In this document: piece by piece, positions 19,434-27,886 of the stretch
How positions within the stretch are numbered: the first letter of the stretch is position 1
How the letters are laid out: every line of letters starts with the position of its first letter
Position numbers and translations under genes: made by a program
Assembly: GCF_015999335.1 (NCBI RefSeq)
Contig: NZ_JAEACP010000004.1
Span: 62,001 to 126,000 of the forward strand
DNA: 64,000 nucleotides
From: Tabrizicola soli
Lineage (GTDB): Bacteria > Pseudomonadota > Alphaproteobacteria > Rhodobacterales > Rhodobacteraceae
Reading direction: 5' to 3'
Notes under the pieces: model-generated
What the model was told of the DNA's origin: nothing
Databases searched by the model: none
Seen by the model: only the letters and a program-made list of their open reading frames with translations

Positions 19434-19465
19434 CTTAAAGGCTTCGGTTCCCCGAAGCCTTTAAG
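19434..19465 (+). terminator. Perfect 14-bp hairpin after TniQ1
   Basis: CTTAAAGGCTTCGG, loop TTCC, and its exact complement, 15 bp past the tniQ stop. There is no T-run after it, so it is either a weak terminator or another structural element. A second dyad (ACCGACTT/AAGTCGGT) follows at 19468-19491. Confidence 0.5.
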
Positions 19466-19520
19466 AAACCGACTTATGTCGGAAAGTCGGTCTTTACGTG
19501 TCGAACTTCATTTCAACTTC

Positions 19521-19525
19521 GACCG
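19521..19525. repeat. Possible target-site duplication, left copy (GACCG)
   Basis: The five bases directly outside the inferred left end are GACCG and are found again directly outside the inferred right end at 50960-50964. Five base pairs is the duplication length of Tn7-like elements. The match is short and could be chance. Confidence 0.4.
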
Positions 19526-19534
19526 ACCGAAACC

Positions 19535-19551
19535 AACCATAACTGTGCGCA
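19535..19551 (+). repeat. TnsB-type end site L1
   Basis: AACCATAACTGTGCGCA; differs by one base from the right-end site R1 in opposite orientation. Core CATAA-N4-(A/G)CGCA is shared by all five sites. Confidence 0.75.
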
Positions 19552-19628
19552 CCGTGTCCATCCCTCGATTCGAATCGAAATAAAATAACCGAACATCAAC
19601 ACCTTACAGACCACCCGAAGAGGGGAAA

Positions 19629-19645
19629 CCGCATAAGCGTACGCA
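19629..19645 (+). repeat. TnsB-type end site L2
   Basis: CCGCATAAGCGTACGCA, same orientation as L1, 77 bp further in, matching the CATAA-N4-ACGCA core. Confidence 0.65.
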
Positions 19646-19648
19646 CGA

Positions 19649-19665
19649 CACCATAAGGTTACGCA
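19649..19665 (+). repeat. TnsB-type end site L3
   Basis: CACCATAAGGTTACGCA, directly after L2 in the same orientation. Several spaced sites at an end are normal for Tn7-like elements. Confidence 0.65.
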
Positions 19666-19704
19666 GTCATTTTTCAGGCCGAACGCCCCCAGCATAACCC
19701 TCTA

Positions 19705-19738
19705 AGAAAAAACAAAAAAACCGCGCCGAAGCGCGGTT
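19705..19738 (-). terminator. Intrinsic terminator of the tnsABC operon
   Basis: On the reverse strand: stem ACCGCGC, loop TTCG, GCGCGGT, then a T-rich tract TTTTTTGTTTTTT. It lies 30 bp after the tnsC stop and inside the transposon end, so tns transcripts stop before the flanking DNA. Confidence 0.85.
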
Positions 19739-19767
19739 GTTTTTCGAGAGGCTGACTACTTGGGACG

Positions 19768-20730
19768 TTAGGAGATGAACGCCTGGAACGGTTTGTCAGG
19801 CCGGAACATGGTCTCATATCCGGGATGTGTGAAGGGTGTAGCGAGGGCGTTCACGTTCGCCTTCTCTGCCCAGAAGTCCACATAGTGATCCCGGGTCAAA
19901 ATGGGCGAGCCGGAAACGCGCGCCTTTGCGATCGAGGAAATCGTCATCTTGATGAGGGTACCCCACCTCATGGCCGAGGCGACCGCGAGGCGGCGGTAGA
20001 AGTCCTCCGTCATGAGATCCTCATCGACCTCCAGGCCGTTCTCGAGGGCGTAGCTCCCCACGATCTCGTGGATCACGTTAAGGTCGTCGGGGAGGTCGAT
20101 CCCGTCAAAGTGGACGTGGGTCACCTTGTTTTGGGTCTGGTCGAGGACGCGCACATGATCGGCGAGTTCAGGAACGCCGGACATGATCAGCATCAGGGGC
20201 CATCCCCTTGATTTAATGAGAGACTTGAAGTTGTCGAGGATCATTTCCCGGTCGTTGTCCGACTTGCCGGCGAAGATGTGCTGGGTCTCATCGAAATGAA
20301 TCCCGATGATGCCCTGGGTTTCGGCCTGATGGGCGACCCGTGCCCAGATATCGGTCTGGGTCAGACGGGCGTTATCAGACAGGTGGTATCCCATCGCCTT
20401 CAAGGTCCGCCGCCCGAGGTCCTTCCACCCGCCGGCCCGGCTCAAGTCGCACTGGGCGACGCGGGCGGGGGTCCCGGTCAGCAGCGGAACCTGTTCCGCA
20501 TGGAGCAGCTTCAGAACCTCGTTCGTTTCCCGGGTCTTCCCAGACTCGCTCAGCCCGGTGACCAGAAGAACCTCCCCTTCGAACCACTGACCGCTGTTCA
20601 GGTTCCCAATATGACGGCTGAAGACCTCGCTGAACGTGGCCCGGAGCTTTTCACCGCGGCTAAGCGGGAAATACCTGCCGGTATTCAGAGCGGCGGTTTC
20701 GGCGATCTGCGGGTTGAAGAGGCGGGTCAT
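19768..20730 (-). CDS. tnsC: TnsC/TniB-like AAA+ ATPase
   Basis: A 320-aa ATPase with Walker A GLSESGKT (59-66) and Walker B IIGIHFDE (141-148), followed by a sensor-like MSGVPEL. In Tn7-like systems TnsC forms ATP-dependent filaments on target DNA and links TniQ/TnsD to the TnsAB transposase. It is shorter than Tn7 TnsC (~555 aa) and nearer to TniB-type proteins, so it may lack the TnsA-contacting tail. Start overlaps the tnsB stop by 4 bp; it is last in the tnsABC operon and ends close to the left transposon end. Confidence 0.88.
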   Translation of the reverse strand: MTRLFNPQIAETAALNTGRYFPLSRGEKLRATFSEVFSRHIGNLNSGQWFEGEVLLVTGLSESGKTRETNEVLKLLHAEQVPLLTGTPARVAQCDLSRAGGWKDLGRRTLKAMGYHLSDNARLTQTDIWARVAHQAETQGIIGIHFDETQHIFAGKSDNDREMILDNFKSLIKSRGWPLMLIMSGVPELADHVRVLDQTQNKVTHVHFDGIDLPDDLNVIHEIVGSYALENGLEVDEDLMTEDFYRRLAVASAMRWGTLIKMTISSIAKARVSGSPILTRDHYVDFWAEKANVNALATPFTHPGYETMFRPDKPFQAFIS

Positions 20731-22889
20731 AGTTTACTGTCCTTGATGGGCGTGAAGGTTTTTCCGGTGGGCAGAGACGTCTGGCTCTTGGGCGGCGGTT
20801 TCGCGTTACTCGCGACAGAACGCTCACCGACCTTGAATGCCGGGGTGACTCCGGTCCGGTCCGTGAGGCTCCCGGCCCGCGCAGTCGGTCCGGTCACCCC
20901 TTTCGGGCGGGTCGGAACCTGGGCCAATCGGCTTCCGCGGCGATTAAGATCATGCATATTCTGATAACTCGGCGGGCTAACTGCATTCGGGAAGAAGTGA
21001 CTCTCCTGAGCACGGCGCCTGCGGACTTCTTGCAAGTGATCATCATGAAGTTCCTGCGCCTTGGGGTCGCGCCGGCATGCCTCTTCCATCAGCTCGATCG
21101 CCTCTTCGAGGGTTAGGTCTGCGAATACAGTCATGGTCAGGTTCACCTTGATGATATCGGTGCTCCCTTTCACCGTTACATATGCGTGCCTGAGGTCGTC
21201 TGGATCCAGATGGACGGTCACCTTGCGCGAGGCGCCACCCGTGAAGTTCATAAGCTCAGTCGAGTTGAACGGAATATTAAAGGCCTTGACGCCATTCGAC
21301 GTCGTCGTGGCGTTCACTTTGACCCCGAGGTGCAGACAACGCTCCCGTTGGGTGGGCGGGTCTACCTTGCGGTAGTTTTTCGTGATATCGAGCATCTTTT
21401 CCCAGGGCGTTGCCCCGTACATCCCGACCCCGAGGTGCTGTTCATGGGAATACTCGTCAACAAAATACCTGGTTATCTGCCCGTAGAATTCGTTATGGGT
21501 GATCGCCACTGATTTCTTGGGGTCATAGTCTGTCAGCTCACCCGGCCGACTGCCCGTATACCCGGGCAGGAAGTTCAGAACAGCCCACTGAGAGGTCCCG
21601 AAAATCCTTTCAACGTGTGGCTTGTCGATCGAATGATAAGAACGCGCCGGTATGACCGTCATGCCCACTCCAAGTTGAGCGCCATAAACCGGACCATTTC
21701 GGGTTGCCCCGCCATTATCAGCCTCGAAACTCATGATGCCGACCGGCGGAGCCGGGTCCTTGATACAGCCATAGCGGATCTTCTCGCGAGTTTTGTCGCG
21801 CGTAGCCATCCTCATGAGGGCCTCCGTGTGATCGGCATCAGCGGATTTCGCGATGATCCAGGCCAACGGCAGGCGGGTCGCGACGTCGATCATGAGGTGG
21901 AGCCACAGGCGGCAGATTTCATTCTCTTCCAACTCGTGCGGCACCTTTTCAGGGTCAATGCGTTTTGCTCGCACGGTGCCGCCGGTGTCGGTAAACAGCG
22001 ACAGATAGACTTGATCGACCTGACCTTTTTCGCCGTAATACTGGGCCCGAATATCGGAAGTGCCGGCCCCTATTCTATTCCGAGCGTACTGCCATCCATT
22101 TCGACCACCCACTTCGACGAATTTTTTTACGGCCTTCATCCGGGCCCGGATGGTCGTCTTCGATGGGAACTTGAAACCTGCCGCGATTTCTTTCGGAGGG
22201 ACATGAAACGTGGCGTAGGCCAGTTTCAGAAGGGGCGCCAGTTTGACCTGGCGCGGATCCTTCCTAGAAGCCAAGACGTGGTCGATAAAGTTCTCCTTGA
22301 GGGGACTGAGACGCCGGCTGCGGTTCCCCTTCATATGTTCCCGTTCCATCAATACGATCGGCTTGTCGCCAAACTCGTGATACGTGGAATGATATTTTTT
22401 AAGGGTCCTCCCCTCAGGAACAAGGAACACAAGCTCGACCCGTCCTTTTCTGGTAGGGTCGGAAAATTTATGTGATCCGTGGATTTTCGAGGCCTTGAGC
22501 AGAAGTTTTTCCCGAAGGGGGCCTCCCGTATTTATGCTCCGCTGGGTGACCTTTTCCCCTTCAGCTTCCAGTGCGTCTATCGCAAGGACGATGGCGAGGC
22601 GGTACCGAATGTCGCGCTGTTGTTCGTGGGAAAGCTGCTCGAAGACCTCAAGGCCACCGGTGAACCGAAGGAGCGCATCGCGCTTTTCAATGTCTTTCGG
22701 TGCGACGACCTCGCAGTCCCGATCCTTGATCGCCTGATCAATGTGCTGAAAGGAGAATGACCGGCATTCGCCATCGTCCACCCCCTCGACGGCATAGGCG
22801 TTTTCCCCAACGCCCGTGACCAGCCAGTCGCACCCATCAAGAACGAGGCGCGATCCGTTAAGGACACGGTAGATGGGGACATAACTCAT
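20727..22889 (-). CDS. tnsB: TnsB-like DDE transposase
   Basis: A 720-aa protein of the TnsB/TniA/MuA family. An N-terminal DNA-binding part with an HTH-like region (FPSKTTIRARMKAVKKF) precedes an RNase H-fold core with D292 (QVDQVYLSL), D391 (EADNG) and E427 (HVERIFG); the last two are separated by 35 residues, the classical DD-35-E spacing. The C-terminal 100 residues are basic and probably contact TnsC. It would bind the CATAA...CGCA sites at both ends and cut and join the 3' ends. It overlaps tnsA upstream and tnsC downstream by 4 bp. Confidence 0.92.
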   Translation of the reverse strand: MSYVPIYRVLNGSRLVLDGCDWLVTGVGENAYAVEGVDDGECRSFSFQHIDQAIKDRDCEVVAPKDIEKRDALLRFTGGLEVFEQLSHEQQRDIRYRLAIVLAIDALEAEGEKVTQRSINTGGPLREKLLLKASKIHGSHKFSDPTRKGRVELVFLVPEGRTLKKYHSTYHEFGDKPIVLMEREHMKGNRSRRLSPLKENFIDHVLASRKDPRQVKLAPLLKLAYATFHVPPKEIAAGFKFPSKTTIRARMKAVKKFVEVGGRNGWQYARNRIGAGTSDIRAQYYGEKGQVDQVYLSLFTDTGGTVRAKRIDPEKVPHELEENEICRLWLHLMIDVATRLPLAWIIAKSADADHTEALMRMATRDKTREKIRYGCIKDPAPPVGIMSFEADNGGATRNGPVYGAQLGVGMTVIPARSYHSIDKPHVERIFGTSQWAVLNFLPGYTGSRPGELTDYDPKKSVAITHNEFYGQITRYFVDEYSHEQHLGVGMYGATPWEKMLDITKNYRKVDPPTQRERCLHLGVKVNATTTSNGVKAFNIPFNSTELMNFTGGASRKVTVHLDPDDLRHAYVTVKGSTDIIKVNLTMTVFADLTLEEAIELMEEACRRDPKAQELHDDHLQEVRRRRAQESHFFPNAVSPPSYQNMHDLNRRGSRLAQVPTRPKGVTGPTARAGSLTDRTGVTPAFKVGERSVASNAKPPPKSQTSLPTGKTFTPIKDSKL

Positions 22890-23623
22890 TCAGGCAGCCG
22901 CACGCGGGAGTGGATGCTGATGACCGAATACCAGTCAGCGGCGAGGTGGCCGCGACCGATCAAGCGCAGGGCGGCGTCGAACGCGCGCGGCGACGGAAGG
23001 CCCGAGTTCAGGATCAGATCTTTCAGCAACCAGTAGTTCGTCGTGCGTGCGGTCTCCTGAACCAGTTCGTCTGCCTCCCGGTCCGTCCTCTGACAGGCGT
23101 CGTAGGCCCGGAACAGGTTATCGCGGTACGGTCTGGTATATTGGTCACCGTTGACCACGATCGCGTCGTCCGCGAAGTCCGTAGGGATCGCGTTGAAGAT
23201 GGCGTCGATCTCGGCCTTGGTTTTCGGTTTCGTCAGGCTGTGGCCGTTCCGGACGAAAACAGCCCGCCGGAACCCGTCCTCGAAGGTGACGCGCAAATCG
23301 AAGTGATGCTCGCGCGGCTTCTTCCGGCCGGGCCAAGGATAAAGGATCGGCGGAAGCTGGACCTCGATCCCGTAGACGGTGGGATCGAGCAGGATGTCGA
23401 GGGTCGCCGCCCATTCGGTCAGTGCCTCGAAGAGGTAGACCTTGGGAATTCCCCTCGTAGCCCGCGTCGCGAAGGTGGCGGCGACCCGGCGCGCGACGGT
23501 GCTACGCGTCAGGGGGTTCCGGTGACCGGAATAGGGCAGAACCCCGTGAATCTCGGGGATCTTCAGCGCCGGCTGTTTCCCAGTGGGACTGCGGCGTACT
23601 TCTTCCTCAAGGAAGATGGACAT
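22886..23623 (-). CDS. tnsA: TnsA-like endonuclease, altered active site
   Basis: A 245-aa protein first in the tns operon, with a GGGAGAGAG ribosome-binding site before the ATG. In Tn7 TnsA cuts the 5' ends of the element using E63, D114 and K132. Here E66 (LFEALTE) and D109 (HHFDLRV) can be placed, but where the catalytic Lys is expected the sequence reads VFVRN, giving Arg125. The C-terminal half (VQETARTTNYWLLKDLI) resembles the TnsA C-terminal HTH-like domain. If the Lys is truly missing, 5' cleavage may be weak and the element may form cointegrates. Identity as TnsA rests on position and overall pattern. Confidence 0.78.
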   Translation of the reverse strand: MSIFLEEEVRRSPTGKQPALKIPEIHGVLPYSGHRNPLTRSTVARRVAATFATRATRGIPKVYLFEALTEWAATLDILLDPTVYGIEVQLPPILYPWPGRKKPREHHFDLRVTFEDGFRRAVFVRNGHSLTKPKTKAEIDAIFNAIPTDFADDAIVVNGDQYTRPYRDNLFRAYDACQRTDREADELVQETARTTNYWLLKDLILNSGLPSPRAFDAALRLIGRGHLAADWYSVISIHSRVRLPE

Positions 23624-23683
23624 GACTCTCTCCCGTCCGGAAAGCTCCCCTTTCCGGATTCTTCTGCGTTTTTGTTTTGAGAG

Positions 23684-23790
23684 CCTGATGATCGCGCTTG
23701 TCTGGACCGTTGGTGGTCTCTATTTTGACAAGAGAACTGGGGCGATCAGGCCCCCGACTTCCCGGGCGCGCCATTGGCGCGCCCATTTTT
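23684..23790 (+). ncRNA. Candidate small structured RNA ending in an intrinsic terminator
   Basis: GATCGC (23690-23695) pairs with GCGATC (23742-23747), and CTTGTC (23697-23702) with GACAAG (23727-23732), giving a long imperfect hairpin. It is followed by the perfect stem GGGCGCGCC-ATT-GGCGCGCCC and ATTTTT. No reading frame explains it. No promoter was identified with confidence, so this is a proposal. Confidence 0.35.
23764..23790 (+). terminator. Intrinsic terminator upstream of the first cargo gene
   Basis: Stem GGGCGCGCC (23764-23772), loop ATT, stem GGCGCGCCC (23776-23784), then ATTTTT. The T-run is on the + strand although no + strand gene precedes it inside the element. Confidence 0.65.
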
Positions 23791-24161
23791 CTGTCGTGGT
23801 AGTCCCGTTCTTTCGGCCTCCTATCTGGCGCTGATGTTCAACTCACTGGGTACCGTAAGACTCATGCCGACGGACTCGGCGGACCTAACTGGCCTTGATG
23901 GATGGAGTCAACACACGGAAATATAAGAGAAAAAACCCTGTTCAGTTTTTCGCATCCTCTGTGAAACCGGGCCGTTCCGATCCTCCTCAAAGTCAGTTCA
24001 GACCAGATCAAACTATTCCAGAAACAGCCCTCGCGGAACGGCCCCGCCGTTGATAGTTGGGGAGCGAGTGTATCGTTAACTCATCAACCGTTCTGCGTCT
24101 GGCCCGGGGTGGCGGGAGAGCCTATGCTGAGAGGCGGATCAACCTTGGGACAGGACCACGG

Positions 24162-24872
24162 ATGCAGGACCGGTACGCTGGTGACGTTGGAGACTTCGTG
24201 AAACTGGGGCTCCTGCGCGCCATCGCCCCCGGGCGCACGCTCGGGGTGGCCTGGTACCGGTACCCGGATGAGGGCCACAACGGCGACGGTCGTCACACAG
24301 ACTATCTTCGGGACCGGAACCAGAAGCTCGCGCAGCTTGACCCGGAACTGTTCGAACATCTGAGCGGCGTGGTCCGGACGGCGCGCTCGATCCGGTCCCT
24401 GCTTCCGATCCTTGGTGACGCGCGGTCCTCGGACGAGGCGCTGGACGTCGTGAAGGTACCGGTCCAGAGGCGCCGGTCATGGCGCGCATCTTGGTTCGAC
24501 CGAGTGATGGGCGACCTGGACGGATGCGATCTGGTCTTCGCGGACCCGGATAACGGGCTGACCGATGACGATGATCGCCGGAAAGGGCGGGCGACCTTCG
24601 GGAAGTCGCTACCGATCTCTGAGGCGCTGCGGCTCAGCGAAGGCCGGGCCGCCGTGATCTACCACCACAACACCCGCCGGGCCGGCGGACACGATGCTGA
24701 GGTCGATCACTGGATGTCGGTCCTTGGCGCCCCGTGCCTCGCGGTGCGGGCACGAGCCTACAATTGTCGGACCTTCTTCATCGTGAACCCGGATCAGCGC
24801 ATGGAGGACGATATCCGTCGTTTCTGTGACCGGTGGTCCATCCTGAAGGTTTCACTGCACACTTCACGGTAG
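24162..24872 (+). CDS. Hypothetical protein, possible methyltransferase-like fold
   Basis: A 236-aa protein from the ATG at 24162 (MQDRYAGDVGDFVKLGLLR); this start fits a conserved-looking N-terminus, while the open frame to 24057 adds a non-conserved stretch. DxGDxxK at the start and FADPDNGL at about residue 127 resemble, in order and spacing, the motifs of RlmJ-like methyltransferases (DPPY-type site), but I cannot name a family with certainty. No membrane segment or signal. It is the first cargo gene after tnsA and is transcribed away from it. Confidence 0.7.
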   Translation: MQDRYAGDVGDFVKLGLLRAIAPGRTLGVAWYRYPDEGHNGDGRHTDYLRDRNQKLAQLDPELFEHLSGVVRTARSIRSLLPILGDARSSDEALDVVKVPVQRRRSWRASWFDRVMGDLDGCDLVFADPDNGLTDDDDRRKGRATFGKSLPISEALRLSEGRAAVIYHHNTRRAGGHDAEVDHWMSVLGAPCLAVRARAYNCRTFFIVNPDQRMEDDIRRFCDRWSILKVSLHTSR

Positions 24873-24932
24873 ACAGTCAGCGCGAAGTCCGGTTCGCTGT
24901 GTCTATTGGGTCGGTGCAACCGCCCCACGTTA

Positions 24933-24971
24933 TCAGGCCCGGTATCCTGATGATGAATTTCAGATCAGGAT
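24933..24971 (+). promoter_or_regulatory. Competing hairpins before a small gene
   Basis: ATCAGG (24933-24938) can pair with CCTGAT (24947-24952), and the same TCCTGAT can instead pair with ATCAGGA (24964-24970). The two structures exclude each other, as in attenuators. The small gene at 25038 follows 67 bp downstream. Confidence 0.35.
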
Positions 24972-25037
24972 TGTAGGCCTGTCGGGAGGAGAGGCATCCT
25001 ACCCGCTCCATCAAGGTGAAGAAGGAGGAGCGCGCCC

Positions 25038-25271
25038 ATGTCCGGTCCAGATGACCCCGCAGCGAACAAGGGACACCCTCTGACCGGACCGGATGATGGG
25101 AACCCGGCGTCTGATCCGCGCCCAGCCGTGCCAGACGATAATCGCTTTGCAGCGGCCTTCGTAGCCGCGCGCGGGACCGTTTCGCCTGAGCTTGACCTTA
25201 ACGGCATGCTGGATGAACCGCTCATCACGGGTCAGGATGGTGATACGGGGTATCGGCGCGCGGGTTCCTAA
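25038..25271 (+). CDS. Small hypothetical protein (77 aa)
   Basis: An AAGGAGGAG ribosome-binding site lies 7 bp before the ATG, the strongest in this area, and is the main reason to call the gene. The protein is Asp/Pro/Gly-rich at its N-terminus with a short predicted helix (NRFAAAFVAARG). No family recognised. Overlapping reverse-strand frames have no comparable start signal. Confidence 0.5.
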   Translation: MSGPDDPAANKGHPLTGPDDGNPASDPRPAVPDDNRFAAAFVAARGTVSPELDLNGMLDEPLITGQDGDTGYRRAGS

Positions 25272-25738
25272 GCGGACCGGTTTCACCGTCACACACCATA
25301 GAATCGAATCAGGATCCGCCCATCGGCAGTCTCGCTGCCACTTCGTCGACGCGCTGCTGCGGCTCGATCAGACCCCTCTTGGGACCGAGAGACGGGATGC
25401 GAAAAACATCTTCGGCCGGCGCGGAATGACCTGTAGGCGCTGAACAAACTGGGCCGTTCGTCTCTTGCGAAAAAAATGGTGTTTTTTCGTTTATCATCAA
25501 TGCGTTGAGCGCCATCGAATCCATCTGGAAGATGATGTCTGTCTCGTGTATCCCAAGAGTGTACAGGAGAACAAAATGAGACCACGCCTCACCCCTGACG
25601 GACGCTGATCCGTCGTCTGACCGGCCCGGTCCCGGCCATTCGGTCCGGGCCCTGACGCCTCGATCAACTCATCACACCCCGCACAAACGAGAACGCGCAT
25701 TTGCGCGACCGATATCCTTTACCCTCGAGGAGCCCACC
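25272..25738. promoter_or_regulatory. Leader region of the FtsH-like protease gene
   Basis: A 467-bp stretch. It holds GATGCGAAAAAC at 25396-25407 (exact complement at 23945-23956), the dyad CGAAAAAA-N6-TTTTTTCG at about 25468-25489, a 10-codon open frame with its own ribosome-binding site (25578-25610), a GGCCCGG-N15-CCGGGCC hairpin at 25623-25651, and the palindrome CGCGCATTTGCGCG at 25694-25707. Together these suggest a regulated promoter and leader. Confidence 0.5.
25578..25610 (+). CDS. Possible 10-residue leader peptide
   Basis: AGGAG sits 6 bp before an ATG that opens MRPRLTPDGR and a TGA. A GC hairpin begins 12 bp after its stop and the AAA+ protease gene 128 bp after it. Ribosome position on this short frame could alter folding downstream. 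Two CG-type Arg codons and one AGA are the only notable feature; short length makes this tentative. Confidence 0.3.
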
Positions 25739-27814
25739 ATGACGAAACCACCGCCTAACCCACAAGACCCACCTCCCGGAGCCGACGTGATCGAGGGGCT
25801 GCCGCCCCTGCCGGGGTTGCACGAGGCCTTGGCCTACATCGCCAAGGGTAACCCGCCTGCGCCCGTCGTGAAGCTGGACCCGGGGCTCGAGGGCGACGAT
25901 GACGACGATCTCGAGCTGGGTGCGCTGGATGAAGCGGATGATCCGGTTTCGGAGTTTCGGCCTGATCCCTCGGAGATGCTGATGGCCTTGATGATCCTCC
26001 GGATCTATGGGGCCGCGGCGTCCTGCGATCAGCCGCTCAGGCCGGAGCCCGGGCTTCTGTCGACGGTCATCATTTCCGGTCCGGAGGACCGCCGGCGCTT
26101 CGCCCAGATCCTGCCGGATCTGCCCATCGTCCGCCCGAAGGGCGCACAAGCGCCTGTCGTCGCCATCGAAGACGGCTCCACGGTCGACCGGTCGATCAAG
26201 GAACTCACCCACCGCGTCGAGGGGCTGGTCGAGCGGGGTAAGCCGGTGATCGTCGGGACGTCTCGGCCAGAACGCCTCCCGGCGGAGCTGCTCGCGCTCG
26301 AGTCCGTGCGGGTCATTCTGCCGCCCGTGGACCGGCGGATGCTGGGGGCCTTGCTGGAGGTGCTGCACCCGACCCAGCAGATTCTGATTCCCATGGACGA
26401 TGCGGATCTGGCGCTGGTGCCGGCGATCCACCTTGCGCCCGTCTTCGCGGCGGAAACCGCCGATCAAGCAGCGGACCGCCTGCGCCGCATCGCGGTCAAG
26501 CGCCCAGCGGTTTCCGCCGGCCCGACGCTGGACGACGTGCACGGCCAGCCGGAAGCCGTCGCCGCGCTCCGCCAGGTCGTGCGCGATCTTCAGGAGTGGC
26601 GCGCAGGCCGACTTGAATGGAGCGAGGTGACAAAATCGTTCCTGCTGGTGGGACCACCCGGGACCGGAAAAACGATGCTCGCACAAGCCCTTGCGGGAAG
26701 TTCCGGGATCACTTTTGTCAAGACGAGTTACTCTGACTGCCAAAAAATGGGACATCAAGGTGATTTTTTGCGCGAGCTGAACGCCTCCGCGGATCGCGCG
26801 CAAGCTGGCGCGCCGGCGGAGTGGTTCGTGGATGAGATCGACTCTTTTCATCATCGTGGTCAGTCGACAACCGGGTACATGGTGGGGGTCGTGAACGGAT
26901 TCCTGACGACCTTGGACCGGCTCTCTGCCACTGAAGGTGTCATCCTTGTCGCCGCTACAAACGATGTCGCCCGGATCGATCCCGCGGTGATCCGGGCCGG
27001 GCGCTTCGACAAGCATATCCGGGTCAATCCGCCGGACCGAGGCGGCGTGCGGACATTCCTCTCGTCCGCCCTCGTGGGGATGATGACGGAGGATCATCTG
27101 GATCGCCTCGCGGACCAGATGATGGGGCGGACGGGGGCAGAACTCACCGCGCTTGTCCGGGATGCGCGGACCCGGGCGCGTGCCGAGGGGAAGCCTTTCT
27201 CTGCTGACCACGTCCAGGCGGCCGCCGATGCCGTCCAGCCCCCGCTCGACCCCGATCTGATGTGGCGGGTCTGCCTCCATGAGGCCGGGCACCTTGTCGC
27301 CGGCGCCGTTTTTGGGCTCCCGGCCGCCACCTCCGCGCGCGTGACCCCGACCGGCGGAGAGGTCTTGCGACCAGGTAAGCCGAGCCACACGCGCGAGAGC
27401 ATACGGGCATACCAGTGCGCCGTCCTTGCCGGCCGGGCCGCCGAGGAGGTTCTGCTGGGCGACATCTCCTCCGGCGGCGGAACCGGGGCTACAAGCGACC
27501 TGGCGCAAGCGACCCGGCTCGCGATGGAGGCGGAATTCGTGTTGGGCTTCGGCCCGACGCTGACCTGGGTGCCGCTCGAAACGCCCTATTTCTTGCTCCC
27601 GGAGGCGCTGCGCCAGCGGATCGAAGCCTCTCTTCAGGTGGCGCAGACCGAGGCGCGGGCCGCGATGGACCGGCACCGTACCGCCGTCGAGCGGGTCGCC
27701 GGGGCCCTGTCCGAGCGGAGGGAACTGGACGCGGGCCTGATCGCCGATCTCCTGTCCGATATCGTTCAGGAGCCGGTCCGTGCCGAAGGCCTCACGTCGG
27801 CGGGGGTGGAGTGA
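25739..27814 (+). CDS. Soluble FtsH-like AAA+ zinc metalloprotease
   Basis: A 691-aa protein. Residues 1-~265 have no recognised domain. An AAA+ module follows, with GPPGTGKT (~303-310), Walker B WFVDEIDSF (~361-369), and DPAVIRAGRFDKHI as the SRH/arginine-finger region. The M41 protease domain has HEAGH (~513-517) and TGATSDLAQAT, whose Asp should be the third zinc ligand. It lacks the N-terminal membrane segments of FtsH, so it should be cytosolic. AGGAG precedes the ATG by 6 bp. Role unknown: regulated proteolysis of a repressor or antitoxin, or a defence effector, are both reasonable. A small CcdA-like antitoxin gene follows 72 bp downstream. Confidence 0.85.
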   Translation: MTKPPPNPQDPPPGADVIEGLPPLPGLHEALAYIAKGNPPAPVVKLDPGLEGDDDDDLELGALDEADDPVSEFRPDPSEMLMALMILRIYGAAASCDQPLRPEPGLLSTVIISGPEDRRRFAQILPDLPIVRPKGAQAPVVAIEDGSTVDRSIKELTHRVEGLVERGKPVIVGTSRPERLPAELLALESVRVILPPVDRRMLGALLEVLHPTQQILIPMDDADLALVPAIHLAPVFAAETADQAADRLRRIAVKRPAVSAGPTLDDVHGQPEAVAALRQVVRDLQEWRAGRLEWSEVTKSFLLVGPPGTGKTMLAQALAGSSGITFVKTSYSDCQKMGHQGDFLRELNASADRAQAGAPAEWFVDEIDSFHHRGQSTTGYMVGVVNGFLTTLDRLSATEGVILVAATNDVARIDPAVIRAGRFDKHIRVNPPDRGGVRTFLSSALVGMMTEDHLDRLADQMMGRTGAELTALVRDARTRARAEGKPFSADHVQAAADAVQPPLDPDLMWRVCLHEAGHLVAGAVFGLPAATSARVTPTGGEVLRPGKPSHTRESIRAYQCAVLAGRAAEEVLLGDISSGGGTGATSDLAQATRLAMEAEFVLGFGPTLTWVPLETPYFLLPEALRQRIEASLQVAQTEARAAMDRHRTAVERVAGALSERRELDAGLIADLLSDIVQEPVRAEGLTSAGVE

Positions 27815-27886
27815 TGATCCCGGGCCGCGGGGGTGCGCCCCCTGCGGTCCGGCTGGCGTGTCGTACCGGTGTCGGAGCAGGACCCC

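Larger units (their letters stand above)
23624..24161. promoter_or_regulatory. Divergent intergenic region between tnsA and the next cargo gene
   Basis: A 538-bp stretch with no convincing protein gene. It contains a hairpin-rich segment ending in a + strand terminator (23684-23790) and GTTTTTCGCATC at 23945-23956, whose exact reverse complement occurs at 25396-25407 before the AAA+ protease gene. Promoters for tnsA (leftward) and the 24162 gene (rightward) should lie here. Confidence 0.5.
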
